From Phycisphaeraceae bacterium (GTDB lineage Bacteria; Planctomycetota; Phycisphaerae; Phycisphaerales; UBA1924): 64,000 nt of DNA. The translations under genes were made by a program, and so were the position numbers. Below the pieces are notes generated by a model. It worked only from the letters and a program-made list of their open reading frames with translations, did not search any database and had not been told where the DNA came from. Location: positions 1 through 64,000 of the forward strand of contig JAHBXB010000001.1 in assembly GCA_019636655.1 (NCBI GenBank). Direction: 5' to 3'. Positions 16,676-26,320 of the stretch are shown here, piece after piece (position 1 is the stretch's first letter; every line of letters begins with the position of its first letter).

Positions 16676-18289
16676 ATGCGCCGACTATTCAGTGCCGTTC
16701 TGCTTGCCGCAACATCGGGTGTTTGTCCCGCTGGATGCGAAGAGCGGGCTCCGGTTGCTCCCGTTCAGCAATCGAAGGCGCCGACGGTGCATGCCAGCGC
16801 CGTGACGATCGAGCCGCCAGCAGGAACCCCGAAGCCGCCGTTCGCATTTTCCGCCGAGGACGACGCGCTCCTTGACGAGGTGCAGCGGGGTGCGTGGCAG
16901 TACTTCTGGAACCACTGCTCGCCGAAGACGGGCATGGTGGTAGACCGCTCGAGCAAGCCGGTGGTTTCCGTAGCCGGAGTCGGATTCCAGCTCTCGGCGA
17001 TACCCATCGCGGTCTCCCGGGGCTGGATCTCGCGAGAAGCCGGGCTCGAGCGGGCGAGGCTCATCCTGAACTCGCTTTCGAGCAACCCTGAGAACCGCAA
17101 GTTCGGGCTCTTCTTCCACTACCTCGGCGAGGACGCCGGGCCGACGCACGAGGGCTACGAGGTCGTGGTCTCGACGATCGACTCGGCGTTGCTGTTCAGC
17201 GGCATCATCACCGCATCCTCGTTCTTTGGCGATGACATCGCGGACCTTGCCGAGCCGCTGATCGCGGCCGCGGACTGGAAGGCGTTTGTCTCCGGCGACG
17301 AGGCCAAGCCGCACGAGCGCGGGTTCATCAGCCTTGGGTGGAAGCCAAGCGATCCGGGCCAGCCGACGGGCGATGGGTCGCTGTTGCCGTATTACTGGCT
17401 CGACAGCGGCGACGAGCACCGCCTGGTGACGTTCCTGGCGGTAGCAGCGGCTGATGAGGCAAGTCGGGCGAAGCCCGACCTGTACTACCGGTTGCGGCGG
17501 GGGCTCGGGCAGAACAATCCCGGCGAGCCGATGGTTTACTTCCCGTGGTCGGGGGCGCTCTTCACGGCGTTCTTCGCGCACTGCTGGATCAACTACGCGG
17601 CGATGGGACCTGACAATCCAGCAGCATTCAAAGTGGACAGCCGCGCTCGGGTGGACTGGTGGGAGAACAGCCGCCGGATTGCGATGATGCACCACGACAA
17701 GTGCGCGGCGAATCCTCGCTCGGTGCCCGGCCTGAGCGCCGTGGTATGGGGGCTGAGCGCTTCGGACTTCGCTGGCGGCTACCAGGTGCCGGGGCTCTTC
17801 CCCGCACCGATCACCATGGTGGATGCTGTTGGCGAGGTGGACTTTTCTCCGTTCGTTCCGGAGGACAACTACGGTGACGGCACGGTGGCGCCCTACGCCG
17901 CGGGATCCTGCGTGATGTTTGAGCCGGCGCTCGCCGTGGCGGCGCTCCGGCACTACCGGAGTCTCACGGATGCGAGTGGTGCTCCGCTGGTTTGGAGGGA
18001 TCCAGCGAACGGTGGTTGCGGCTTCCTCGACGCGTTCAATCTTGGTGGATCAGGCTGGGTCGCGTCGGACTATGTCGCGATCGATCAGGGGCCGCTCCTG
18101 CTCGCGATCGAGAATGCACGGACCGGGCTCATCTGGCGGCTGTTTCACGCGCACCCGGCAGTGCAGCAAGCAATGAATCGGCTAGGACTTGCGCTCGACA
18201 CCGGGGCCGAGCCGGCCAAGCCTGATCAAAATCCAAACAACAACATCGATCGACAAATCGGCGAGAAATCTCTTGACAGTGGCCGGTAG
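16676..18289 (+). CDS. Glucanase-like lipoprotein, glycoamylase family (PF10091/GH144-like)
   Basis: 537 residues from the ATG at 16676 with GGAGGGGAGG just upstream. The signal ends near SGVCPAGC, a lipobox-like site around residue 21. The rest matches the PF10091 'glycoamylase' family: LDEVQRGAWQYFWNH, VVDRSS, STIDSALLFSGIITA, a MGW-like LGWKP, SCVMFEPALAVAALRHY, and DAFNLG...WV..DYVAIDQGPLLLAIEN. Characterised members (GH144) are endo-beta-1,2-glucanases, and the fold also occurs in cyclic beta-1,2-glucan synthases. Here the enzyme would sit on the envelope and cut a glucan into importable oligosaccharides. It has its own LacI-type operator. Confidence 0.85.
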   Translation: MRRLFSAVLLAATSGVCPAGCEERAPVAPVQQSKAPTVHASAVTIEPPAGTPKPPFAFSAEDDALLDEVQRGAWQYFWNHCSPKTGMVVDRSSKPVVSVAGVGFQLSAIPIAVSRGWISREAGLERARLILNSLSSNPENRKFGLFFHYLGEDAGPTHEGYEVVVSTIDSALLFSGIITASSFFGDDIADLAEPLIAAADWKAFVSGDEAKPHERGFISLGWKPSDPGQPTGDGSLLPYYWLDSGDEHRLVTFLAVAAADEASRAKPDLYYRLRRGLGQNNPGEPMVYFPWSGALFTAFFAHCWINYAAMGPDNPAAFKVDSRARVDWWENSRRIAMMHHDKCAANPRSVPGLSAVVWGLSASDFAGGYQVPGLFPAPITMVDAVGEVDFSPFVPEDNYGDGTVAPYAAGSCVMFEPALAVAALRHYRSLTDASGAPLVWRDPANGGCGFLDAFNLGGSGWVASDYVAIDQGPLLLAIENARTGLIWRLFHAHPAVQQAMNRLGLALDTGAEPAKPDQNPNNNIDRQIGEKSLDSGR

Positions 18290-18314
18290 TCAGAGCATCG
18301 TGTAAGCGGTTTCA
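18273..18314 (+). promoter_or_regulatory. Promoter with LacI-type operator (PEP-CTERM-like gene)
   Basis: TTGACA (18273-18278), 17 bp, CATCGT (18296-18301), overlapping by one base the operator TGTAAGCGGTTTCA (18301-18314). The -35 lies inside the end of the upstream glucanase gene. Confidence 0.75.
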
Positions 18315-18381
18315 TCGCCATGTGTAGCCGGACGCGCTCGCGACCGGATGGCCGCAGAGGTTGGACGTAAGGAGAAGAGAT

Positions 18382-19179
18382 ATGAACGCGACGTCTCGTG
18401 CATGTGTCGCGACCGCGGGAGCCCTGATGGCTGCCAGCGGCGCGATGGCCCAGATCAACACGATCAACAGTTTCCGCAACAACTTCAGGAACTTCAACGA
18501 CTTTCCGAACAGCAACCTCGTCGCGTCATCGAACTACGGCGCCGGGACGGTGAGCATCAGCGAGAACAACTTCGGTCAGGGCAACACGCCGACGGCGTTC
18601 GCCAACCGGCACCGGGTGCTGTTCTCGAACAACGGCGGCGCCAACAACTACGCCCTTCAGAACAGCCAGAGCTTCGACCTCAGCTTTGACCTCAACCTGA
18701 CCGCCACGGCCGTGCGGCTCGCCGAGGCCGGGTTCTACTCCGACACGTTTGTCGGCGGTGAGCCCCGGTACATCGCCAAGGCCGGCGACGCGGTATTTGC
18801 GTTCGACGCCTGGCTGCCCTTCGTCTTTGCCGGCGGCTACGTGAACGGCACGACGACCAACATGCGCTTCGCGTACAACGCCGGCGATGGCGCGGCCAAC
18901 ACGATCCCGGCGACTGTCACGGTGTACCGCGATGCGGTCAACCTTGGCACGTTCAACGCGGGGAACTTCGCGGCGCCGGACTTCCTCAACGGCTACGCGG
19001 ATGGCTCGATCTTCGGCTTCTACGCCACATTCAGCCCAATCATCGACGCCAACGGCCTTGCGGATCCCAATGCCTCGGCTTCGTTGACGCTGTCGAACAT
19101 CCAGCTCGTCCCGGCTCCCGGGGCCGCTGCGACCCTCGCCCTGGCTAGCCTGGTGGCCATCCGCCGCCGTCGGCGCTAA
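18382..19179 (+). CDS. Secreted PEP-CTERM-like protein of the sugar regulon
   Basis: 265 residues from the ATG at 18382, which has AAGGAGA at a good distance. A signal peptide ends at about residue 24 (GAMAQ). The mature protein is rich in Asn, Phe and Gly, with few charges and many short beta strands, and ends in VPAPGAAATLALASLVAIRRRRR-type sorting tail: Pro-Ala-Pro, hydrophobic helix, Arg cluster. It is not an enzyme family I recognise; a glycan-binding or matrix role at the surface would fit. Its own promoter carries the shared LacI-type operator, so it is induced with the glucanase and phosphorylase, and a terminator closes the unit at 19206-19240. Confidence 0.8.
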   Translation: MNATSRACVATAGALMAASGAMAQINTINSFRNNFRNFNDFPNSNLVASSNYGAGTVSISENNFGQGNTPTAFANRHRVLFSNNGGANNYALQNSQSFDLSFDLNLTATAVRLAEAGFYSDTFVGGEPRYIAKAGDAVFAFDAWLPFVFAGGYVNGTTTNMRFAYNAGDGAANTIPATVTVYRDAVNLGTFNAGNFAAPDFLNGYADGSIFGFYATFSPIIDANGLADPNASASLTLSNIQLVPAPGAAATLALASLVAIRRRRR

Positions 19180-19205
19180 CGCCCTGCGTTTCAAGTGAAC
19201 CAAGA

Positions 19206-19240
19206 ACGGGCCCGGCTGCACGCTGGGCCCGTCTTCTTTC
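19206..19240 (+). terminator. Intrinsic terminator after the PEP-CTERM-like gene
   Basis: ACGGGCCC (19206-19213) pairs with GGGCCCGT (19225-19232) around an 11-nt loop, followed by a T-rich tail. It separates the gene from the GH94 operon promoter. Confidence 0.85.
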
Positions 19241-19259
19241 CTGAGACGGGAGGGGGTGC

Positions 19260-19305
19260 TTGACAAGCACAGCCCGGCGCTGCATAGTAAATGTAATCGG
19301 TTTCA
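19260..19305 (+). promoter_or_regulatory. Promoter with LacI-type operator (GH94-ABC operon)
   Basis: TTGACA (19260-19265), 17 bp, CATAGT (19283-19288), then operator TGTAATCGGTTTCA (19292-19305). Spacing between -10 and operator (3 nt) equals that at 26345-26354. Confidence 0.8.
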
Positions 19306-19383
19306 TCTCTCCTTGTCATCATTTCGCGACCGCCGACCCATTGGATCCGTATCGTCGGTGTGCCGGCCCGCTGGATCGCCTCC

Positions 19384-21834
19384 ATGACCTCAAATCCGTT
19401 CGGCCATTTCGATGCCGGGGGCCGTGCGTTTGTCATCACCGATCCGGGGACGCCTTCGCCCTGGGTGAACGTCATCTGCAACGGCCGATATGGCCTGGTC
19501 GTGAGCCAGAACGGCGGCGGCTTTTCTTGGCTCGACAACAGCCAGCTCAACGTGCTGACGCGCTGGGAGATGGACCTGGTTCGCGATCGGTGGGGGAAGT
19601 TCCTCTACCTCCGCGATCTGGAGACCGAGGACGTCTGGTCCGCCTCCCCCATGCCGTGCCGGGCGCGGTTCGATCGGTATTCTTGTACACACACGACCGG
19701 CGCGACGACGTTTCGAACCGAGTACGCCGGGATCAGCGCGACCTGGACGCTCACGGTGGCGCCGGATGACCCGGTAGAGATCTGGCGCGTCGAGTTGACC
19801 AATACGACCGCGCGCGAACGGCGGCTCAGGATCGCCTCGTTCTTCGAGTGGTGCTGCGGTGTCGCGCCGGATGCAAAGCGGGAGTTTCATCGGCTGTTCT
19901 TCACCACGCGGTATGACGCGGCTCGCCGGGCCGTGTTCGCGTCGAAGAACATGTGGGACGTCCCGGCTCGGGATGAGAAGGACCACTGGAACCGGCCGTG
20001 GCCGTATGTTGCGGCCCACGCCGTCGGCGGGCTCGCGTTCGAACGCGATGTCGCGATCTCGGACAAATCCGCGTTCCTGGGTCGGTACGGCGAGCAGGAC
20101 TGCCCCGAGGCAATGGCCGCTGACCGGCCCCCGTCCCCCGCGGGCTTTGGCCGCTTCAACGACGCCTCGGTGTCGCTCGGCGGGGACTTCAGGATCGCCG
20201 CCGGCGGCACGGTCCGACTCCACTACCTCACGGCGTGCGCCGAGACCGACGCCGCGGTGCACGAACTGATCGACCGGTACAACACCGCGAGCGCCGTTGA
20301 TGCGGCGGTCGGCGCGGCCGACGCGGCGTGGGCGAATCGCCTGGCTCCGACAAGTGTCCGCACCGAGATGCCCGATCTGGATCTCTTGAACAACCACTGG
20401 CTGCCATACCAGGCAATCAGCGGCCGGCTCTGGGCGAGGACCGGCTACTACCAGCAGTCGGGTGCGTTCGGCTTTCGCGACCAACTCCAGGACAGCCAGG
20501 TGTGGCTGCCGCTCGAGCCCGCGCGGTGCCGGGCGCAGATCCTGCAGCACTCGGCGCACCAGTTCGCGGACGGGAGTGTCTACCACTGGTGGCATCCGCT
20601 CACCGAGACCGGGCTGCGCACGATGTGCAGCGACGACTACCTGTGGCTCCCGTTCATCACGATCTCGTACCTCAAGGAGACCGGTGACTTCCAGATCCTC
20701 GACGAGCAGGCGCCGTTCGTGGATGTCAAGGCGCCGGCACCCTTGCTGGAGCATTGCCTCAGGGCATTCGCCCGGTGTTTTCAGCGTTTCAGCCCGCGCG
20801 GCCTGCCGCTGATCGGATCCTGCGACTGGAACGACGGACTCTCGGCGTGCGGAATCGAGGGCCGGGGCGAATCGGTGTGGCTGGCGCAGTTCCTGGCCGC
20901 GATGCTCGACGACTTTGCGGTCGTACTCGAACGCGCCGGGCGGGCGGTGCTGGCCAGGGAGTTCCGCGAACGCCGCGAACGGATCGCCCGCGCGGTCAAT
21001 GAACACGCATGGAACGGGAGTTGGTACCGTCGGGCGACGCGGGATGATGGCCGGTGGGTCGGGGATGTCGACAGTTCGGAAGGGAAGATCTACCTCAACG
21101 CCCAGACGTGGGCCATCCTCTCCGGCGTGGCCCCGGCCGACCGTGCTGCGGCCGCCTGGCAGGCAGTACAGGAGCATCTGCTTGGCGACATGGGCCCGTT
21201 GCTGCTGGCCCCTGCGTACACCGTCCCTGATCGTGATGTCGGCTACATCACGCGGTACACGCCGGGCCTCCGGGAGAACGGAGGGGTGTACATGCATGCC
21301 GCAACGTGGGCCCTCATGGCCGCGTGCATGATGCGAGACACCAGCACGGCGGAGCGGATCTGGCGAGCGATCTCGCCGCCTCTCAGAGGCGAGGATGCGG
21401 AGGCGTATGTCGCCGAGCCCTACGTGACCCCGGGCAACGTGGACGGCCCGCTCTCGCAGACGCCGGGCAAGGCGGGATGGACGTGGTACACCGGCTCCGC
21501 CGCGTGGCTCAACCGGGTATGCCTGCAGCACCTGTTCGGAATCCGCCCGACGTGGGACGGGCTCGTTGTTGAGCCGGCGCCATTCCCGTCGATGGGACGG
21601 GTCGATGTCACCCGAACCTGGCGAGGGTGCCCGGTGCGGGTCAGATTCGATGCCAGAGAGTTCAAAGCGGGCGCTGCGGCCCGCCTTGTCGTCAATGGGA
21701 AGACGATTGACGGCCACACCGTGCCCGCCGAGACGGCCCGAGCGGGGATGCCGATCAGTATCGAGGTTTCGTGGGGCAACAACGCCGGCACAGCGGAGGC
21801 CGCCGCGGTCGCCGCGGGGAGAACCTATCGATGA
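19384..21834 (+). CDS. GH94 family phosphorylase (cellobiose phosphorylase-like)
   Basis: 816 residues from the ATG at 19384 (a GTG at 19360 is in frame). The N-terminus [18 protein letters not shown]...[15 protein letters not shown] and the [12 protein letters not shown] stretch match GH94 enzymes; the proton-donor Asp lies at about residue 481 in GSCDWNDGL, and phosphate-site residues lie in the region around [12 protein letters not shown]. There is no signal peptide, so it acts in the cytoplasm, converting a beta-linked gluco-oligosaccharide plus phosphate to glucose 1-phosphate. Length fits cellobiose/laminaribiose/cellodextrin-type enzymes better than the longer beta-1,2-oligoglucan phosphorylases. 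It overlaps the next gene by ATGA and heads the operon. Confidence 0.9.
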   Translation: MTSNPFGHFDAGGRAFVITDPGTPSPWVNVICNGRYGLVVSQNGGGFSWLDNSQLNVLTRWEMDLVRDRWGKFLYLRDLETEDVWSASPMPCRARFDRYSCTHTTGATTFRTEYAGISATWTLTVAPDDPVEIWRVELTNTTARERRLRIASFFEWCCGVAPDAKREFHRLFFTTRYDAARRAVFASKNMWDVPARDEKDHWNRPWPYVAAHAVGGLAFERDVAISDKSAFLGRYGEQDCPEAMAADRPPSPAGFGRFNDASVSLGGDFRIAAGGTVRLHYLTACAETDAAVHELIDRYNTASAVDAAVGAADAAWANRLAPTSVRTEMPDLDLLNNHWLPYQAISGRLWARTGYYQQSGAFGFRDQLQDSQVWLPLEPARCRAQILQHSAHQFADGSVYHWWHPLTETGLRTMCSDDYLWLPFITISYLKETGDFQILDEQAPFVDVKAPAPLLEHCLRAFARCFQRFSPRGLPLIGSCDWNDGLSACGIEGRGESVWLAQFLAAMLDDFAVVLERAGRAVLAREFRERRERIARAVNEHAWNGSWYRRATRDDGRWVGDVDSSEGKIYLNAQTWAILSGVAPADRAAAAWQAVQEHLLGDMGPLLLAPAYTVPDRDVGYITRYTPGLRENGGVYMHAATWALMAACMMRDTSTAERIWRAISPPLRGEDAEAYVAEPYVTPGNVDGPLSQTPGKAGWTWYTGSAAWLNRVCLQHLFGIRPTWDGLVVEPAPFPSMGRVDVTRTWRGCPVRVRFDAREFKAGAAARLVVNGKTIDGHTVPAETARAGMPISIEVSWGNNAGTAEAAAVAAGRTYR

Positions 21835-22571
21835 AGACGCGCACCGGATCGGACGTGGGCCGCGGCTTTACGCTCATCGAACTGCTCGTCGTCATCAGCA
21901 TCATTTCCCTGCTCATCAGCATGCTGCTGCCTTCGCTGGGCAAGGCCCGCAACGCGGCAAGAAACCTCAAGTGCAAGAACAACCAGCGGCAGATCGCGCT
22001 CGCGATACAGATGTACATGGATGACCAGAAGGATCCCCGGTTCCTCGACCTGTACCCCAGGTCGCCCGCGGCGAGGGACCACTGGAACGCGATCGTTCAG
22101 CTCGACGAATACCTGGGCGGATCGAACATGGTCGCCAACCGCACCGGCGTGTTCAACTGCCCTTCGGCGGGGCCCGGCACGAGCGTACGAGACCCCAATG
22201 TTCGCCAATACTTGCAGAACGGCGGGCGCATCTTCTGGCGAAACTACGACAACGACCTGTCGACCGGCGAGGACGGCTTCGAACTCATCACGGAGTACTG
22301 GTTCAACGACTCGCCCATCGGCAACTACCTCGGCGGCCGCCGGCAGCACGGCGTCTCCGGGCAGTTGCTCCGCGGCATCGAGCACCCGGAGGAGGTGGTC
22401 TGGCTGACCGACGCCTACGACGAGGTCCCTCGCCACGAAGGGAAGAACTTCTTCGTCTTCGGCGATCAGCGAATCGAGGAACTCACACCGCTGCGGGCGA
22501 GGTCGCCCCTCTCGCTCGACAAGTATGGGTCCCCGGGCCCCTACTACAACTGGGGCCACTACTACCCGTAG
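21831..22571 (+). CDS. Type II secretion/type IV pilus-like pseudopilin
   Basis: 246 residues from the ATG at 21831, which overlaps the GH94 stop (ATGA). The prepilin signature is complete: [27 protein letters not shown], with cleavage expected after Gly12 and Glu at +5. The globular part has [20 protein letters not shown], typical of planctomycete pseudopilin-like (H-X9-DG/DUF1559-related) proteins, which are numerous in these genomes. Why it is coupled to a sugar phosphorylase and ABC importer is not obvious; it may help assemble a surface apparatus for polysaccharide capture. A small membrane protein gene follows after 46 nt. Confidence 0.85.
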   Translation: MKTRTGSDVGRGFTLIELLVVISIISLLISMLLPSLGKARNAARNLKCKNNQRQIALAIQMYMDDQKDPRFLDLYPRSPAARDHWNAIVQLDEYLGGSNMVANRTGVFNCPSAGPGTSVRDPNVRQYLQNGGRIFWRNYDNDLSTGEDGFELITEYWFNDSPIGNYLGGRRQHGVSGQLLRGIEHPEEVVWLTDAYDEVPRHEGKNFFVFGDQRIEELTPLRARSPLSLDKYGSPGPYYNWGHYYP

Positions 22572-22617
22572 TCGTGGCTCGTATGTGCGGCCAGCCGATA
22601 GTCGCACGGAGACGCCG

Positions 22618-23031
22618 ATGGACAGTTTTCGCGAGTTTCTGAAGAAGAACGCCTGGGCCGGGTGGGTGCTGGCGATGGTGTTCCTCGTCGCGAGCGTGAT
22701 CCTCTACCGCAAACTCAGCGGCGCGAACGATCCGTACTCGGTCGAGCGGCTCTCGGAGACGGTGACACTCAAGGATTCGCAGACCGGAGAAGAATGGACG
22801 ATGCCGCGTGGCGTCATGGAAACCCAGCTCCGTGAGCGCGGATTGAGTCTCGACGCGAAGGAGGGGCTTCCGAACCCAAAGACGGGCACGCTGACCGGGT
22901 TTCCCAAGAACAGTGAGTGGGAAGAGACGGTCACGCGGCTCAATCGCGAGACCCAAGAGTTGGTGAAATCCAGGCAGTTGCGGCCGCCGCAGCAATCCAG
23001 CACGCCGGCTACGCTGCCCGGGGGAAACTAG
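22618..23031 (+). CDS. Small single-span membrane protein
   Basis: 137 residues from the ATG at 22618. One transmembrane helix (about residues 14-32, AGWVLAMVFLVASVILY) is followed by a polar domain with TLKDSQTGEEWTMPRGVMETQL and a Pro/Gln-rich tail. The TGEEWTMPRG motif is the kind of short conserved segment seen in small proteins linked to planctomycete pseudopilins, but I cannot name a family. It sits between the pseudopilin and the sugar-binding protein genes, in the same operon, so it may be an accessory factor for either. Confidence 0.7.
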   Translation: MDSFREFLKKNAWAGWVLAMVFLVASVILYRKLSGANDPYSVERLSETVTLKDSQTGEEWTMPRGVMETQLRERGLSLDAKEGLPNPKTGTLTGFPKNSEWEETVTRLNRETQELVKSRQLRPPQQSSTPATLPGGN

Positions 23032-23051
23032 GCCCACAGCGAGGCAACGCC

Positions 23052-24476
23052 GTGCAAGACACTCCGGCTCGAGCCGTGTCCATGGCGCCGATGGTCATCA
23101 CGCGTCGAGCAGCGATCGCCGCCCTTGCCGGCTCAGGTCTCGCCTTCGCAGCGTTCGGACCGCGCGGCGCCAAGGAGTCGGTCGCCGGCCGGACCGTCAT
23201 CGACTACTGGGAGCATTGGACAGGGCACGAGGGCGCCGCGATGCGCACGGTCGTGGACCGGTTCAATGTCTCGCAGGATCGCATCTTTGTCCGCTATTTC
23301 TCGATGAACCTCATCGACCAGAAGGCAATGGTCGCGATCGCGGGCGGCGATCCTCCGGACGTCATCGGGCTCTGGAACTTCAATATCCCGGCGTACTCGG
23401 AGTCGAACGCGATCATGCCGCTCGACGACCTGGCCGATCGATTCGGCGTGCGCCGGGAGAACTACGCGCCGGCGATCTGGCCCCTGCTCACCCATGCCGG
23501 TCGGCTGTGGGGGGTTGTGAACACCTGCGGCTCGGTGGCGCTGTACTACAACCGGTCGCTGTTCCGTGAGGCCGGGCTCGATCCCGATCGTCCGCCTCGG
23601 ACCATCGCCGAGCTCGACGCGTTCGCCGCGAGGCTGACGCGGGAGGGAAAGGGACGGATTGACCGGCTCGGTTTCCTTCACACCGAGCCGAACTGGTGGC
23701 GATGGCACTGGGGGTATTTCTTCGGGGGCTCGATCTACGACCCGATCACCGGGCAGGCGACCGCGGCGTCGGCCGACAATACAAGGGCGTTCGAGTGGAT
23801 GCAGCAGCTGCCGTTGACTTACGGGGCGGATGCCATTGCCCAGTTCGAGTCTGGCCTCGGGAACTACTTCACGCCTCAGCACGCGTTCCTGACCGGCAAG
23901 GTCGCGATGACCAACCAGGGTCCATGGCTCGCCAACGTGATCAACCGCTTCAAGCCCGATCTTGACTACGCGGTCGCCCCGTTTCCGGTCGAGGAGCGAC
24001 TCTATGACCCGTCGCGGCCGATCGGGCTCCTCGATTGCGATATCCTGGTCGTGCCCGCGGGCGCCAGGAACCCAGAGGCGTCGTTCGAGTTCATCGCCTT
24101 CACGCAGCAACAGGATCAAGTGGAGTTTCTCTCGACGGTGCACTGCAAGAACTCTCCCTTGGCGTCGGCCTCTGACCGGTTCATCCGGGAGCACCCGAAC
24201 CGCTATGTGCGTGTCCACGACTCGATCGCGCAGAGTGATCGCGCCTTTCACTTTCCCAGGACGCGCGCATGGCCGCTCTACCGCTCCGAGTTTGATGCGG
24301 CCCAGCAGCGGATGTGGACGCTCCAGTCGGAGCCGGCAGACGAACTCCTGCTCCTGCAGGGGCGGGTGCAGTCGGAGCTGGACCGACTGGCGGATCGCCG
24401 CCGCGCCAGGGCTGGTCAGCGGCACGCCCGCTTCACAGGGCACCCCGGCGGACCGGCACGCGAGTTCGGGGCGTGA
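23052..24476 (+). CDS. Sugar ABC transporter substrate-binding protein (Tat-type signal)
   Basis: 474 residues from a GTG at 23052, chosen for the GAGG seven bases upstream; an ATG at 23082 is also possible. The N-terminus ITRRAAIAALAGSGLAFAAFG has the twin Arg and mild hydrophobicity of a Tat signal. The mature protein is a family 1 extracellular solute-binding protein: YWEHWTGHEGAAMRTVVDRFN, GDPPDVIGLWNF, and aromatic residues (WWRWHWGY) likely lining the sugar site. It should deliver oligosaccharides to the two permeases encoded directly downstream. The stop overlaps the first permease start (GTGA). Confidence 0.92.
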   Translation: MQDTPARAVSMAPMVITRRAAIAALAGSGLAFAAFGPRGAKESVAGRTVIDYWEHWTGHEGAAMRTVVDRFNVSQDRIFVRYFSMNLIDQKAMVAIAGGDPPDVIGLWNFNIPAYSESNAIMPLDDLADRFGVRRENYAPAIWPLLTHAGRLWGVVNTCGSVALYYNRSLFREAGLDPDRPPRTIAELDAFAARLTREGKGRIDRLGFLHTEPNWWRWHWGYFFGGSIYDPITGQATAASADNTRAFEWMQQLPLTYGADAIAQFESGLGNYFTPQHAFLTGKVAMTNQGPWLANVINRFKPDLDYAVAPFPVEERLYDPSRPIGLLDCDILVVPAGARNPEASFEFIAFTQQQDQVEFLSTVHCKNSPLASASDRFIREHPNRYVRVHDSIAQSDRAFHFPRTRAWPLYRSEFDAAQQRMWTLQSEPADELLLLQGRVQSELDRLADRRRARAGQRHARFTGHPGGPAREFGA

Positions 24477-25375
24477 GAGCACCGCGGCCCACGGCAAGAG
24501 GGGAGCGGACCGAACCGGTGTGGACCGGCCTGCTCTGGATCAGCCCGTGGCTCATCGGGTTCGTTGGCCTGGTGATCTTCCCGCTTGCTCTCTCGCTGTA
24601 CTACAGCCTCACCGACTACTCGGTGCTCGAGCCGCCGGTCTACCTGGGCGCCGACAACTACCGACACCTGCTGCACGATTCGCTGTTCTGGACGGCGCTG
24701 GGCAATAACGCCCTGTACGCCGCGGTCTTTATCCCCTTGTCCACCGCGATCGCGCTCGCCATCGCCTCGCTGCTGGCAAGGCCGATGCGGTGGGTGTCGT
24801 TTTTCCGCGCGGCGGTCTTTGTTCCCTCCCTGGTTCCGATCGTCGCTACCGCGATGATCTGGCTGTGGCTGTTCAACAGCGAGTACGGCCTGGTGAACCA
24901 GGCGCTCCGCGCCCTGCGACTGCCGGCCCCAAACTGGCTCAAGGACCCGAACTGGGCGATGATCTCGATCATCATCATCAGCCTGTGGCAGATCGGCCGG
25001 TCGGTCGTCGTCTACATCGCGGCGATGCGAGAGGTGCCGCGGCACCTCTACGAGGCCGCGCACATCGATGGGTTCGGTCGCTGGGGCCGCTTCTGGCACG
25101 TCACGCTCCCGATGATCTCCCCTTCCATCTTGTTCAACGTGGTGCTGGGCATCATCGATGCGTGGCAGGTCTTCGCGATCCCGTACATCATGACGGAGGG
25201 CGGGCCCGGCCGTGCAACGTACTTCTACACCCACTACCTCTATGACAACGCCTTCCGCTTCATGAACATGGGGTACGCCAGCGCCCTGGCGTGGGTGCAG
25301 CTCGTGCTCATCCTGGCGCTGACCGGGGTCGCGTTCCTGATCTCGCGCCGGCTTGTCCATTACAGCGCCGCATGA
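24473..25375 (+). CDS. Sugar ABC transporter permease, MalF type
   Basis: 300 residues from a GTG at 24473 that overlaps the upstream stop (GTGA); the longer frame to 24314 would run inside the binding-protein gene. Six transmembrane helices are evident, beginning WTGLLWISPWLIGFVGLVIFPLALSLYYSLTDYS. The cytoplasmic EAA loop, which docks to the ATPase, is at EVPRHLYEAAHIDGFGRWGRFWHVTLP. It pairs with the next permease and probably with the ATPase encoded at 14402-15520, since none is in this operon. The stop overlaps the next start (ATGA). Confidence 0.95.
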   Translation: MRAPRPTARGERTEPVWTGLLWISPWLIGFVGLVIFPLALSLYYSLTDYSVLEPPVYLGADNYRHLLHDSLFWTALGNNALYAAVFIPLSTAIALAIASLLARPMRWVSFFRAAVFVPSLVPIVATAMIWLWLFNSEYGLVNQALRALRLPAPNWLKDPNWAMISIIIISLWQIGRSVVVYIAAMREVPRHLYEAAHIDGFGRWGRFWHVTLPMISPSILFNVVLGIIDAWQVFAIPYIMTEGGPGRATYFYTHYLYDNAFRFMNMGYASALAWVQLVLILALTGVAFLISRRLVHYSAA

Positions 25376-26256
25376 TACGCCCCGACACCTCACCACCCTC
25401 CCCCCGTCGAGCGCCGCCGATTGCGTCGGGGATCGTGCTCTGTGTGCTGGCGGTGCTCTATGCCATGCCGCTGGTGTGGATGGTGTTCACATCGATCAAG
25501 CCCGAGGATCAGGCGATCTCCACCCCGCCGGTGCTGCTGCCGACTCCCGCCGCCGAAGCCCCCCGCTTCGCGTCGGAGAACTACTCGGCGGTCTGGAACG
25601 ACCCCTCGGTCCGCTTTCCCCTCTACCTCCGCAACACCCTGATCATCGCCGCGCTGGCGGTCTCGGGGATGGTCGTTTCATCGGCGGTCGTGGCGTACGG
25701 GTTTGCGCGCGTCCGCTGGCGGTTCCGCGGCGTGATGTTCGCGCTGGTGCTGGCGACGCTCATGGTCCCGTTTCCGGTCGTCATGACGCCGCTGTATTCG
25801 ATCTTCCGTTCGCTCGGGTGGATCGGGACGTTCAAGCCGCTGTGGGTCCCGGCGTGGTTCGCCTACGGCGGAGGCCTGAGCATCTTCCTGTTGCGGCAGT
25901 TCTACATGACCATCCCGCGTGAGCTTGACGAGGCCGCGCGGCTCGATGGATGCGGACACTTCGGCATCTTCTTCCGCATCATCCTTCCGCTGAGCAAGCC
26001 CGCGCTGGCCATGGTGGCGCTCTTCTACTTCAACTACGTCTGGAACGACTTCATCACACCGTACATTTTCCTGAACCACCAGGATCAGTTCACCCTGGCG
26101 CTCGGCCTGCAGCTCTATCAATCCCAGGCGGGCAACACGCCGTGGAACCTGCTCATGGCCGCGAGCACGCTCGTCGTGGCCCCGGTCCTGCTCCTGTTTT
26201 TTCTGACTCAAAGGACGTTTGTCCAGGGGGTGGCGGCGGAGGGGATCAAGGGCTGA
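25372..26256 (+). CDS. Sugar ABC transporter permease, MalG type
   Basis: 294 residues from the ATG at 25372 (ATGA overlap with the first permease). Six helices; the second-half EAA loop reads ELDEAARLDGCGHFGIFFRIILPLSKPAL. The periplasmic segment after helix 1 has IKPEDQAISTPP, as in carbohydrate-uptake permeases (CUT1). With the preceding permease it forms the membrane channel of the oligosaccharide importer. It is the last gene of the operon; about 60 bp later the next promoter of the regulon begins. Confidence 0.95.
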   Translation: MIRPDTSPPSPRRAPPIASGIVLCVLAVLYAMPLVWMVFTSIKPEDQAISTPPVLLPTPAAEAPRFASENYSAVWNDPSVRFPLYLRNTLIIAALAVSGMVVSSAVVAYGFARVRWRFRGVMFALVLATLMVPFPVVMTPLYSIFRSLGWIGTFKPLWVPAWFAYGGGLSIFLLRQFYMTIPRELDEAARLDGCGHFGIFFRIILPLSKPALAMVALFYFNYVWNDFITPYIFLNHQDQFTLALGLQLYQSQAGNTPWNLLMAASTLVVAPVLLLFFLTQRTFVQGVAAEGIKG

Positions 26257-26320
26257 ACGGATTCCCCCCTGGGAACCGGCCCCGGGATTGCCCCGAATGC
26301 TCCAATACCCACCAAAAGGG

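Noticed and set aside
16685-17953. 422-codon minus-strand frame opposite the PF10091 gene
   Set aside because: His/Arg-rich shadow of a well-supported gene.
19390-21717. 775-codon minus-strand frame opposite the GH94 gene
   Set aside because: Arg/Pro/Gly-rich shadow frame produced by high GC3 codon use of the real gene; no domain or start signal.
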